From Protaetiibacter larvae (GTDB taxonomy: Bacteria > Actinomycetota > Actinomycetes > Actinomycetales > Microbacteriaceae): a stretch of 64,000 bases of DNA. Both the position numbers and the translations under genes were made by a program. The stretch covers positions 2,480,001 to 2,544,000 of the forward strand of contig NZ_CP043504.1 of NCBI RefSeq assembly GCF_008365275.1, read 5' to 3'. The notes below the pieces were generated by a model that was not told where the DNA came from, did no database searches, and worked only from the letters and a program-made list of their open reading frames with translations. Numbering within the stretch: the first letter of the stretch is position 1; each line of letters opens with the position of its first letter. Positions 34,301-43,500 of this stretch are shown here, one piece after another.

Positions 34301-35814
34301 CGCGCGCCACGCACCTCCTGCTGCTTGGTGCGCACGGCGATGAGCTCCTCGATGGCCGAGAGCAGCGCCCCGCCGGTCGCCTGGCTGTTGGCGAGGTGGA
34401 CGGCCTCGAGGGGGCTGTGCGGGGACGCCGTGTGCGGCAGCCACTTGAGCCACTCGAACTCGCCCGTCCAGGTGTTCGAGACGATGGCCGCGACGACGAG
34501 CTCGGCGGGCGAGTGCAGCCCGGTGAGCTGCACGAGCACGCCGCGGGCGGCATCCGCTGCGAGCGCCTGCGGTCCGGCGATGCCGAGCGCCCCCGAGAAG
34601 TAGAGGTTCTCGGTGACCGGCACCTCGTCGATGCGGCGGAAGGCGTCCTGGGTGGCCTTGACGCGCTCGACGTACTCGGGGAGGCCGGTCTCCTCCTTCG
34701 TGCTCGTGACGGTGTTGCGGGACTCCATCGAGCCGAGCCCGAGGTTCACGGAGAGGAACTGCCAGTGCTCGGGGCGGCGCGTCCACAGCAGGGGGCCGAG
34801 CTCGAGCGCCTGCGCGTAGACCTCGCCGGTCGAGGGGCTCTCGGCGCGGCGGACGGCGCGCTCGCGCTCCGCCTCCGCGGCGAGCGTGGTCTCGAGAGCT
34901 GCGGCCCGGGCGTCGAAGTTCGCGATGTCGAGCTTGCGCTTGCGCTTGCGTGTCGAGCGCGTCGTCCACCAGGTGCCCAGCATGAGCACGGGCGACGCGA
35001 GGACGAGCAGCAGCATCGCGGGGTTGCGCTGCATGAAGAAGATGCCCACGACGCCGATCGCGAGCGGCGCGACGAGCGCGAGCCACGGGAACGGCTGGGC
35101 GTCCTGCTCGGAGGGCGGCGCGGGCGCCGTGAACTCGGCACCCGGGTAGCGGGACTCGACCCTCGGGGAGCGGTTGAACGCGATGGGGCCGACCGCGGCG
35201 GGCTCCACGGGTGCGGCGGCGGGGGCTGCGATCACGGCGCGCAGCACGGTGTCGCCGAGGCGGACGGTGTCGCCGTCCTCGAGGTCGACGCGTGTCACGA
35301 GTCCGCCGTCGACTTCGAGACCGTTGGCCGAGTTCTGGTCGACCAGCCGGATCGCGTGGCTGAAGACGTCGACGCGCGCATGGCGCTTCGACACGAGGGT
35401 GTCGCTCAGGGTGAGGTCCGACATCGAGGCGTCGCGTCCGATGAAGACCGTCCCGGGCTTCACCGCGAACTCCGTGCCGGTGTCGGGGCCGTCGACCACG
35501 ACGAGCCGCGCCGCGGGGGCTGCGGCCGCAGGCGCCGCCACGGTGCCCTCGGGCACGATCGCGATCGCTGCACCGGATCCGATGCCCGCCTCGGCGATCG
35601 CGAAGTCGCTCGCGAGCACCCGGGCGGCGGTGCCGCCCGCGTCCGTCACGCTCAGCGTCACCGGCGCGTCCGCGGCGCCCCCGAGCTTGGCCAAGTAGGG
35701 GTCGCGACCGCGGATGCCCGCCGCGACGTCGCCGACCGTCGCACCGGCGTCCGCGGTGACGACGATGTCCGCCTCGGGGCCGGAGTGCCGCCGGAGGGTC
35801 AGCTTCAGTTTCAG
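31324..35814 (-). CDS. EssC/EccC-type FtsK/SpoIIIE ATPase of type VII secretion
   Basis: A 1496-residue motor protein, EssC-sized. FHA domain at about residues 105-185 (FIGRDASMSDL, VSKRHARVDV, SANGLEVDG), two membrane helices near 245-280, then three ATPase modules: Walker A GGTTGSGKSE near 711 with VLVIDEFAAL, GAGGAGKT near 1038 with LLLVDNFPTF, and a degenerate GPPASGRSN near 1318. It recruits and drives WXG100-type substrates. The start appears to be CTG at 35814: MKLKLTLRRHSGPEADIVVT (first codon CTG) fits this family, AAGGAG lies six bases upstream, and no ATG or GTG lies in frame; TTG at 35694 is the fallback. CTG overlaps the upstream TGA. Confidence 0.93.
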   Translation of the reverse strand: MKLKLTLRRHSGPEADIVVTADAGATVGDVAAGIRGRDPYLAKLGGAADAPVTLSVTDAGGTAARVLASDFAIAEAGIGSGAAIAIVPEGTVAAPAAAAPAARLVVVDGPDTGTEFAVKPGTVFIGRDASMSDLTLSDTLVSKRHARVDVFSHAIRLVDQNSANGLEVDGGLVTRVDLEDGDTVRLGDTVLRAVIAAPAAAPVEPAAVGPIAFNRSPRVESRYPGAEFTAPAPPSEQDAQPFPWLALVAPLAIGVVGIFFMQRNPAMLLLVLASPVLMLGTWWTTRSTRKRKRKLDIANFDARAAALETTLAAEAERERAVRRAESPSTGEVYAQALELGPLLWTRRPEHWQFLSVNLGLGSMESRNTVTSTKEETGLPEYVERVKATQDAFRRIDEVPVTENLYFSGALGIAGPQALAADAARGVLVQLTGLHSPAELVVAAIVSNTWTGEFEWLKWLPHTASPHSPLEAVHLANSQATGGALLSAIEELIAVRTKQQEVRGARMLESSALVAGAAVGDGAEEVAPPPAATPAVVLLISDDAPVDRARLVQLAERAADAGVYPIWVSPTQEQLPAVARTFVVVDTDSSARVGLVRLGDAITSVRTEPVTRDQALWFARRLAPVTDAGAAVADSSDLPRSVTLLSLVGPALATTPSAAVGRWRENDSIHDRSGGPLVRRRPGKLRAIVGSAGVDAMHLDLRTQGPHALVGGTTGSGKSEFLQAWVLGMAAEYSPDRVTFLFVDYKGGSAFADCVHLPHCVGLVTDLSPHLVRRALTSLRAELHHREHLFNRKKAKDLLDLEKRGDPETPPALVLVIDEFAALAGEVPEFVDGVVDIAQRGRSLGIHLIMATQRPAGVIKDNLRANTNLRIALRMADESDSMDVVGDKVAGTFDPSIPGRGIAKTGPGRLTPFQSAYAGGWTSDTPAAPSVEVAELRFGAEHVWELPGKDEQSAAESQADPGPTDQARLVANLVAAAGEARIPAPRRPWLDELAPVFDLTRLHQRTDTELVLGVADLPQLQKQQEVVFRPDIDGNIAYFGAGGAGKTVALRSLAAAAGITPRGGPVDVYGLDFGTGGLRMLEALPHVGSIVAGDDTERVVRLLRMLRDELERRSAAYTAVDAGSIVDYRRIANAPDERRILLLVDNFPTFKNEFEIGATRAPWYGVFQQILAEGRALGMHVAITADRPGSVPTGVSSAFQRRVALRLADEGGYLLLDAPADILSPASPPGRAVIDGAEAQLAIVGGVQGVAEQAKAIAALAEAIRRTGRAEAVEVGSLGTEIPAAALPATVDGLPALGISDDTLAPVGFEPSGAIVLAGPPASGRSNALRWLIASVGRSHPKLTRYYFGSPRSVIGQQPGWEAKALTVEDAASLAKEVTATVAETGGGEKILVIIEQIGDFLSTSADSALVEMIKAIKRSDHLLIAENESGGWGSSWPLLQEVKAARTGFLLQPESMEGDTILKTSLPRVSRGDFPPGRGFFIARGKAVRVQLPLVP

Positions 35815-38219
35815 CGGTCGCTCCTTCGCGGTGCGGTGGTGGTGAGTCGCGAGACGAGGTCGCGGCCGGCGCGCACGCGGTAGCGGCTGAGCAGGCGCAC
35901 GCGCGCGGTCGACTGCGTCCGCGCGAGGTGGACGGCGTCGAGGGCGGATGCCCAGACGGCGTCGCCCTCGGCCGTCTCCGCGTCACGCGCGGAGAAGACC
36001 AGCTCGTCCGCGTCGGCGGCGAGCACGCGCAGCCGCGGCGGAGCCTGCTGCTCGCTCGCCGGGAACTGCGCCTCGAGTCGCGCGGCGAGCATGCCGCGCG
36101 TCAGTCGCGCGGGCACCTGGTAGCCGAGTTCGGAGTAGCGGTCGACGAGCTCCGCCCAGGCGCCGGCGGCCTGGTCGGCCACCCGCGCCGCGCGACGGCG
36201 GCGGCGCAGTCGGCGCGACTTGATGGCGGCGACCACGATCATCGGCACGAACACGAGCGCCGCGAGTCCGAGCACTCCGGCACCCACCGGATACACCCAT
36301 CCGGGGATCGTGAACGGCGCGTCGTCCTCGTCGTCGTCCTGCTGGTCGAGCTGCACGGGGGTGAGCAGGTTCTCGGGCTCCTTGTCAGCACGCGGAGGCT
36401 GCCGCACCTGCGGCTGCGGTTCGCTCTGCGGCTTCGGCACCTGATCCTGCGGGATGTCGGTCTCGTCGGGGGTCGGGTCGAACGGCACCCAGCCGACGCC
36501 CTCGAAGGCGACCTCGACCCACGCGGTGGCGTCCCGGCCGGTGACCGTGATCGCGCCGGAGCCCTCGGAGACCTCGGGGGCGAACCCCATGACGACACGA
36601 GCCGGGTAGCCGAGGCTGCGCGCCATGAGCGCGAACGCCGAGCTGTACTGCTCCTCGTCGCCGATCATCTGCCGGCCCTCGAGCAGCTCGCTGATGCGGT
36701 CCGCGCCGTGACCGGCACGCGAGGGGACGACGTCGGAGCTGCGCCCGTGGCTGAGGTAGCCGTCGCGTGTCAGCACGAGGCGGATCGCCTCGAGCTGCTC
36801 GACCGGCGAGGTCTCGGCGCCCGCCCACTCCTGCGCCTTCTTCGCGACGACATCCGGCACCTTCTCGACCGGCGGCAGCTCGACATGCGCCACCGGCACG
36901 GTCGAGAGCTCCTGCACGGACGGCGCCTCCTGGGTGACGGCGTCGATGCGGTAGCTGTCGCCCTCGTGCAGCCCGGTGGTGAGCACCATGCTGCCGGTGG
37001 CGGCGTTGTAGCGCAGATCGTCGGAATGCCCGGCCGCCTCTCCCCCGGTCAGCTCGAAGTCGGTCGGGTAGCCGACGCCCGGCACCCAGACATCCTGGTA
37101 GCCCGAGATCGTCACCTCGACCTCGGGGTGCGAGGTGGTGGTGGCGAGCGGGGCGTGCGGGATGCTGCGACCGACGAGCTCGAAGGAGCCGGAGCCCGAG
37201 GTGCTCGCGGCGGCCCCCGTGACGTTCCAGAGCTTGCCCGTGAAGGAGTCGAGCGTCGCCATCCGGATGCGGTCGCCCGGCTGCAGGCCGGTCACCGTGA
37301 ACTGGGCGTCGTCGACGGTCTGCTTCGAGAAGTGGCGGAAGCCGGCGAGCGGGCTCGGGTAGTCGAGCGGGTCGAACGGGGGCTCGATCTCGTCGCGCAG
37401 CACGAAACGCTGATCCTGCGCGGGCGAGAACCAGTAGGCCGCGCCGCCGCCCACCACGACCGCGACGAGCACGACCGTGACCGTTCCGACGACCTTCCGG
37501 CGCAGCAGGGCGCCGTCGGTGCGCGCCGCGACACCGCCGACCGGCTGGCGCCAGCCGAGCCAGACGAGGGCGAGCACCGCGAACGCGACACCCCGGATGC
37601 CGGCCTGGTAGGCCTCCTGGGTGCCGAGCAGGATGCCCGCGAGGTAGAGCACGACGGCCGGGATGAGGGTCACGCCGAAACGCCACGCGGTGCGCGGGCG
37701 GCGGGCCAGCCAGCGGGCGGCGAGCAGGGTCGAGCTGAGCGCGACGAGCCACGCCGAGGCGTACGGCACGACGGCGATGTAGGCGGGCGCGCCGACCGGG
37801 GTCGAGAGCGTGAGCAGGTCGGACCAGCCGTCGACGGTGCCGAGCGCGAGGCTCGCGAGCGAGCGGAGGGTCGGCACGACCCCGAACACGGTCTGGCTGG
37901 GCACCGCGACGGCGGGACCCACCAGGAAGTAGCCGACGATCGCGACGGCGAAGGTCAGCAGGCCGCCCAGGCGCAGCATCGTGGTGAGCAGCCCGGTGGC
38001 GAGCCCCAGGGCGAGCCCGCCGAGGCCCGCCGCGAGGAAGCTGTACCCGCCGTAGGACGGGGTGAAGCCGAGCACGCCGAGCACCGCGAGCACCATCAGG
38101 ATCGCGATGTCGAACCAGGTGCGACCGCTCGGCAGCTCGAGCGCGGCACGACGGGTCGGCGCGGTGGCCGGTGCGGCGCCCGGTGCGGCGACGGGGGTGG
38201 CCACGGATGCGGCGGTCAC
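35811..38219 (-). CDS. Transglutaminase-like membrane protein with catalytic residues lost
   Basis: An 802-residue protein: about eight hydrophobic segments in the first 250 residues, an extracytoplasmic domain with a transglutaminase core, another membrane helix near residue 630-650, and a C-terminal cytoplasmic helical region (DUF4129-like). In the core, the usual G-x-C-E-Q-F is G-D-E522-E-Q-Y and the usual D-A-H-A-W is D-A-T565-A-W, so both catalytic Cys and His are replaced, while FDPTP is kept. I infer a scaffold or binding role rather than protein crosslinking. GTG start overlaps the DUF58 stop (GTGA). Confidence 0.88.
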   Translation of the reverse strand: MTAASVATPVAAPGAAPATAPTRRAALELPSGRTWFDIAILMVLAVLGVLGFTPSYGGYSFLAAGLGGLALGLATGLLTTMLRLGGLLTFAVAIVGYFLVGPAVAVPSQTVFGVVPTLRSLASLALGTVDGWSDLLTLSTPVGAPAYIAVVPYASAWLVALSSTLLAARWLARRPRTAWRFGVTLIPAVVLYLAGILLGTQEAYQAGIRGVAFAVLALVWLGWRQPVGGVAARTDGALLRRKVVGTVTVVLVAVVVGGGAAYWFSPAQDQRFVLRDEIEPPFDPLDYPSPLAGFRHFSKQTVDDAQFTVTGLQPGDRIRMATLDSFTGKLWNVTGAAASTSGSGSFELVGRSIPHAPLATTTSHPEVEVTISGYQDVWVPGVGYPTDFELTGGEAAGHSDDLRYNAATGSMVLTTGLHEGDSYRIDAVTQEAPSVQELSTVPVAHVELPPVEKVPDVVAKKAQEWAGAETSPVEQLEAIRLVLTRDGYLSHGRSSDVVPSRAGHGADRISELLEGRQMIGDEEQYSSAFALMARSLGYPARVVMGFAPEVSEGSGAITVTGRDATAWVEVAFEGVGWVPFDPTPDETDIPQDQVPKPQSEPQPQVRQPPRADKEPENLLTPVQLDQQDDDEDDAPFTIPGWVYPVGAGVLGLAALVFVPMIVVAAIKSRRLRRRRRAARVADQAAGAWAELVDRYSELGYQVPARLTRGMLAARLEAQFPASEQQAPPRLRVLAADADELVFSARDAETAEGDAVWASALDAVHLARTQSTARVRLLSRYRVRAGRDLVSRLTTTAPRRSDR

Positions 38220-39502
38220 GAGCTCAACCCCCGGAACAGGCCCGGCAGATCCTCCAGGCGGCCGACCGTCAGCAACTGCATGCCGCCGACCGCGCCGAGT
38301 CGGGCGGGCTCCCCCTCCTCGACGACGATGCCGAGGTGGGTCGTGTCGGCGCCGAACAGGGTCTGCACGCTGCGGATCTCGCCCGGGCCGAGCCGCGATC
38401 CGCCGACCGTCACGACGACACTCGGCGCGGGCAGGCGTCGGGTGCGCTCGCGCACGAACTCGCGGAAGCCTCCGAAGCCCTCGGTCTCGCCGTACTCGAG
38501 ACGACAGGACGAGTCGAGCATCGAGCTGACCGAGCGCGTACGCCAGGCACCGCGCTCGCTCACCACATCGAGCTGCGTGCCGTCGCGGATGATCTGCGCG
38601 GCGATCGAGGCTGCGCACGACACCGCGAGCTCGAACTCCTCCTCGCTCGCGTAGAACGCCGCGTTCGTCGGGAGCACGACGATGATCTGCGAACGGCGGG
38701 TCTCCTGGAACTGCCGCACCATGAGCTGCCCGATGCGCGCCGAGGTGCGCCAGTGCACGTAGCGGCGGTCGTCGCCGGGCACGTAGGGGCGCAGCGCGTG
38801 GAAGGCGAGGTCGTTGTTGGTGATCTTCGCCGACACCTGCCCCTCGAGGTCGCGCACGAGGCCGGCCGCGGAGGAGGCGAGGCGCACGGTTCGCGGATGC
38901 ACGAACAGCTCGACCGGCTCAGCCCATTTCACGGCCCGGCGCAACAGCCCGAGCTGGTCGCCGCGGATCGACTCGGCGGGGCCCGCGACGATCACCGCGC
39001 GCCGATTCGTCGGCACCTGGAAGAGCTCCTCCTGCTCCTGCTTGGGCGCCATGCCCGGAAGCGGGAACTCGGCGACGCCGCGGCCGACCGGGAGCTCCAT
39101 GCGCGTGGGGGCGAGCTTGCGGGAGCCGGTGTTGGTGACGACCATCCGCCCCATCGCGCGGTCCCCCACGACGACCCGGCGCGGGTTGAGCTCGATGAGC
39201 ACCCCGTAGCTCGACCGGCCGATGAGGAAGAGCGTCGACACGAGCACCGCGGCGAGCAGCACCATCCCGAGGAAGGTGAACTCCTGCCAGCCGAATGCGA
39301 CGCTCAGCACGACGGCGAGCACCCCGAGCCCGAGCACGATCCAGCCGACGGGGGTGATGACGCGCAGCACCGGTCCGGCGACGCGCCGGATGCCCCGCCC
39401 GATCGGCGCGAGCACGTTGCCGACCGCCGTCGCGAACCGACGCGCGCGGTCGCCCGCCGGGCGCAGCAGCGCGGCGGGAGGCTCGAGTCGGGCGGCGGTC
39501 AT
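38216..39502 (-). CDS. DUF58 domain protein
   Basis: A 428-residue protein with two hydrophobic segments (about residues 45-90) and a C-terminal von Willebrand-like DUF58 domain: LRPYVPGDDRRYVHWRTSARIGQLMVRQF is diagnostic. DUF58 proteins accompany MoxR ATPases and transglutaminase-like membrane proteins in many bacteria and are thought to be remodelled by MoxR. Here the three are consecutive and coupled, placed inside a type VII secretion locus. Confidence 0.93.
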   Translation of the reverse strand: MTAARLEPPAALLRPAGDRARRFATAVGNVLAPIGRGIRRVAGPVLRVITPVGWIVLGLGVLAVVLSVAFGWQEFTFLGMVLLAAVLVSTLFLIGRSSYGVLIELNPRRVVVGDRAMGRMVVTNTGSRKLAPTRMELPVGRGVAEFPLPGMAPKQEQEELFQVPTNRRAVIVAGPAESIRGDQLGLLRRAVKWAEPVELFVHPRTVRLASSAAGLVRDLEGQVSAKITNNDLAFHALRPYVPGDDRRYVHWRTSARIGQLMVRQFQETRRSQIIVVLPTNAAFYASEEEFELAVSCAASIAAQIIRDGTQLDVVSERGAWRTRSVSSMLDSSCRLEYGETEGFGGFREFVRERTRRLPAPSVVVTVGGSRLGPGEIRSVQTLFGADTTHLGIVVEEGEPARLGAVGGMQLLTVGRLEDLPGLFRGLSS

Positions 39503-39506
39503 GGGT

Positions 39507-40475
39507 TCAGGCGGCGCGGTAGGCGGGCGGCTCGATGTCGACGAGGATGCGCGAGACCACGTCCTCGGCGGTCACGCCGGCGAAGTCCGACTCCGGGTCG
39601 ATCACGAGACGGTGGGCGAGCACGGGGATGGCGAGCTCGCGCACGTCGTCCGGCGTCACGTAGCTGCGGCCCTTCGCGATCGCCCAGGTCTTCACGGCGC
39701 GGGCGAGCGCCATCGCACCGCGCATGCTCACCCCGAGCACGACGTCCCGGTGCTTGCGGGTGGCGTCCACGATGTCGGCGAGGTACTGCATGACCGACTC
39801 GTCGACATGCACCTCGGAGGCGAGCGCCGCCATGGCGAGGATCGACTCGGGCTTGATGATGGGCGTCACGAGCGAGGCGCGGGCGCGGTTGGAGGAGTCC
39901 ATGAGCAGACCGACCGCCGTCTTGGCGTCCGGGTAGCCGAGGCTCGTCTTGATGAGGAAGCGGTCGAGCTGGGCCTCGGGGAGCTTGTAGGTTCCGGCCT
40001 GCTCGACGGGGTTCTGGGTGGCGATCACGAGGAACGGCGCGCCCACCGAGTGGCCCTCGCCGTCGATCGTGACGACGCCCTCCTCCATGACCTCGAGCAG
40101 CGCGGACTGGGTCTTCGGGGAGGCGCGGTTGATCTCGTCGGCGAGCACGATCGAGGCGAAGATCGGGCCGGGGTGGAACTGGAATCGGCCCTTGCCCTGG
40201 TCGTAGATCTGCACGCCCGTGACATCCGAGGGCAGCAGGTCGGGGGTGAACTGGATGCGGCTCGTCGTGCCGTCGAGGGTGTTGGCGAGCGACTTCGCGA
40301 GCACCGTCTTGCCCGTGCCGGGGTAGTCCTCGAGCAGCACGTGCCCGTCGGAGATGAGCGCGGTCAGCACGAGCTTGATGACGTGGTCCTTGCCGACGAT
40401 CGCCTTGTCGACATTGGCGACGAGCTTCTGGAAGGCGTCGGCGAACCAGGTCGCCTGCTCCTGGGTGACGGGCAT
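39507..40475 (-). CDS. MoxR-family AAA+ ATPase (secretion locus copy)
   Basis: A 322-residue complete MoxR protein: Walker A DYPGTGKTVLAKSLA, FTPDLLPSDVTGV, Walker B VLADEINRASPKTQSALLEVMEE, sensor 1 ATQNPVEQAGTY and C-terminal LGVSMRGAMALARAVKTWA. It should act with the DUF58 protein 4 bp downstream. A second MoxR at the left edge of the window lies outside this locus. Confidence 0.95.
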   Translation of the reverse strand: MPVTQEQATWFADAFQKLVANVDKAIVGKDHVIKLVLTALISDGHVLLEDYPGTGKTVLAKSLANTLDGTTSRIQFTPDLLPSDVTGVQIYDQGKGRFQFHPGPIFASIVLADEINRASPKTQSALLEVMEEGVVTIDGEGHSVGAPFLVIATQNPVEQAGTYKLPEAQLDRFLIKTSLGYPDAKTAVGLLMDSSNRARASLVTPIIKPESILAMAALASEVHVDESVMQYLADIVDATRKHRDVVLGVSMRGAMALARAVKTWAIAKGRSYVTPDDVRELAIPVLAHRLVIDPESDFAGVTAEDVVSRILVDIEPPAYRAA

Positions 40476-40509
40476 GTCTCTCTCTTCTCGTTCGGGTGGG
40501 GTCGGTGCG

Positions 40510-43500
40510 CTAACAGCGCGGCATGCCCGAGGGCCGGCTCGGCATGTCGGTCGTACCGGCAGCGACCTGCCAGCCGCCGCCGTTGTAGAGCGCCTTCGGC
40601 GAACCGCTGACGATCGTGTACCACAGCTGGTAGCTGGTGGCGTTGCGCTCGGAGTAGCACGAGACGACCAGGCTCGTCGACCTCGGGATGAAGCCGTTGG
40701 CGCAGTTCGTGCCGTCGTAGTTGCCGAACGAGGTGGTCCGCTCGGGGCAGGTGCCGCTCGTCGTCGTGACCGTCCAGGAGGTGGGAGCGGGCGCCGCGAC
40801 CGTTCCGCTCACGTTGCCGGTGGGCGCGGACGCCCCCGCCTTGTTCACGGCCCGCACCTGCAGCGTGTAGCTGCCCGCACCCAGCCCGGATCGGCTGTAC
40901 GAGGTGTTCGAGTTCACGTTGATCCACGAGCCGCCCGAGTTGGTGCTCACCTCGTAGCGGAGGCCCGCGCCGCCGCCCGGGTTCGCGGTCACCGCACCCC
41001 AGCTCCAGGTGAGCGTGGCGGGCGCGGTGTTGCCGGACCCCGAAACCCCCAGTCCGCCCGGGGTCGGCGGGACCGCCTGCGCGGTGATGGAGATCGAGGC
41101 CGCCGCGACGGCGCTCGTCTTGCCGCCGGAGTTCACGGCACGCACCTCGATGCTGTGGCCGCCTGCCTGCACGGTGACGTCGCCCGTGTTCAGGGCGGGC
41201 GTGCGCGTCCAGCCGCCGCCGTCGATCCGCCACTCGTACTCGACCGAGCCGCCGTTCGCGGCGACGCCGGCCCAGCTGGCGCGGATGACCGCGTTGGGCG
41301 CCCAGGGGTCGACCGTCGTGATCGACGGCGCGGGGGTGGCCGGCGTGCCGTAGGGGATCACCCCGTTGCTCCACGCCGACCATTCGCCCGGGCCGTGCTC
41401 GTTGACGGCACGCACCGAGAACTGGTAGCTCGTGCCGTTGGTGAGGCCCGTGATCTCGCAGGCGGGCGGAACGCAGTCGGCGGGCACGGCGACGGCGGGG
41501 GTCGAGCGCACCTCGTACGAGGTGATCGGCTTGCCGTTGGAGGCCGGCGCCTGGAATCCGATCGTGACGGCGCCCTCGTCGCCCTGCCCCGGAACCGTGG
41601 GCTTCTGCGTCTGATCCGGCACGTCGCTCACGACGACCGTGATGAGACCGTTGACCGCGCGATCCGGATCCTCGGTGGCGTCGTGGATCGTGTAGACGAT
41701 GTTGATCGTGCCGGACTTGAGGGCGGGGTTGGGCGTCACCCGGATCTGGTCTGCCGTGAAGCTCACGCCCGCCGGCTCGCCGTCGTTCTGCACCTTCGCG
41801 TTCACGATCGTGAGCGCCTCGCCGGTCGCCGCGTAGGGGTTGAAGTCGTTCACGAGCGGGCTCGTGATGACCACGCCGTCGCCGCGCTGGGTCTCGTAGG
41901 CGTCATCGACCGCGAGGGCGGGAGGGCGCGTCGAGCCCACCACGATCACGTGGACGGTGCCGGGCACCGTGAACTTGTCCCAGCGCAGCGTCACCGCGAG
42001 GTCGAAGGCGGTGCCCTTCGGGGTGTTGCGCGGCGTCGACACCGTGAGCTGCGAGCCGTCCAGGCTCCCGGTGAGCTTGGGACCGGTCCCTGCGAGCTCC
42101 GAATAGGTCACCTGCTGCAGGATCTCGGGGTTCGGGTGCCCCGTCGCCGCCCGCAGGTCGATCGTGGCCGTCTCGCCGACCTCGACCTGCAGCTGCGGGG
42201 TCGTGAAGGTCGGCGGGGTGTCGCGGAACTCGGGATCGCCGACCACGATCGGCAGGGTCAGGGTCGCGTAATTGCCCTTGGGGTCGTCGGCGGACGCCCC
42301 GTCGGTCACCGTGAAGGTGATCGACGCGGGGCCGCGGTAGTTCTGCGGTCCCTGGTAGCGGATCGTCTCCTTGTCGACGAAGTTCTTCGAACCGTCGCTC
42401 TGCAGCGCGGTCACGCTTGAGGCGTCCGGGATCCAGGCGTCGCGCCCCGAGGGCACCTTGAGGATGTCGGAGAGCTTCCACTCGCGCGACTCGTTCATCG
42501 GCACGTACTGGATCGGCAGCGCGGGGTCGATGAGCGGCGGGTCGTCGAAGCTGTCGTCGACCGCCGCCGGCACGAGGATGAACGCGGTCGCCGACAGTCC
42601 GTCGGTCTCGTTCGTCACCCGGTAGGCGATCGCCTGGCGCTTCTCGCCCGGCGTCACGGTGATCTTGCCGATGCGATCGGCGTCGACCTCGCCCGAGGAG
42701 GCGTTCGGACCTTCGAGCGAGACGACGAGGTCGGAGTTGCGCCCCGCGGGGTTGAACGCCGAGCCGTCGAAGATGTCGACCGTGACCGTCTTCTTGCCGG
42801 CGATCTGCTTGAGGGTGAGCGCGAGGTCCTTCGCCGACGGCGGCATGAGCGGCGCCTCCGGGGTCACCTGCACCATGGCGTAGCTGTTGGTCGAGCCGCC
42901 GAGCTCGTTGACGAGCCGGTAGCGGATGGCGAAGGTGCCCTCCTCCTTCGGCGCGGTCACCACGAGGTAGCGCTCGTCGACGACCTCCGCCTCGATGCCC
43001 TCCGGCACCTCGACGAGCTTCTTGTCGACGTGGATGCGCGAGCCCTGCGGGTCGGAGTCGTTCGCGGTCAGGTCGACCTGGGCGATCTTTCCGGGTCGCA
43101 CCGAGATGCTGTCGGGCACCGCGCTGGGGTTCTGCGCGGCATCCGGGGGCTGGATGACGGCGATGCGGATCTCGGCGGTGCCGGTCGCGCCGAAGGCGTC
43201 GAACACCTGGTACGAGAAGGTGTCGGTGCCCGCGACGCCCGGGAAGGCCGTGTAGACGAGGTAGTCGGTGCCGAGCTCGTCGAGCGACCCCATCGACGGG
43301 CCGGTGGGGGTGCGCAGCAGCTGCACCGAGTCGCCGTCGGGGTCGATGCGCTGCAGCGGCAGGTCGACGCGGATGGTGCCGCCCGCGAGCACCCGGGCGA
43401 TCACCGGGACCGGCTTCGGTTCGCGGTTGGACTCCTCCTCGACGCGGGTCACCGTGAACACCACGGTGGCCGCGGCGCTCTCGCCGTAGGCGTCCAGCAC

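Noticed and set aside
31318-35883. Very long open frame on the plus strand opposite the EssC-type gene
   Set aside because: It is antisense to a gene with clear FHA and ATPase motifs; the translation is Arg/Gly/Glu-rich with no family pattern, as expected from GC-rich third-position bias. The same applies to other long plus-strand frames at 10.6-13.9, 26-27, 29-31, 36-39 and 54.7-58 kb.
36600-36700. Active transglutaminase in the secretion locus
   Set aside because: Cys and His of the catalytic triad are replaced by Glu and Thr in clear codons.
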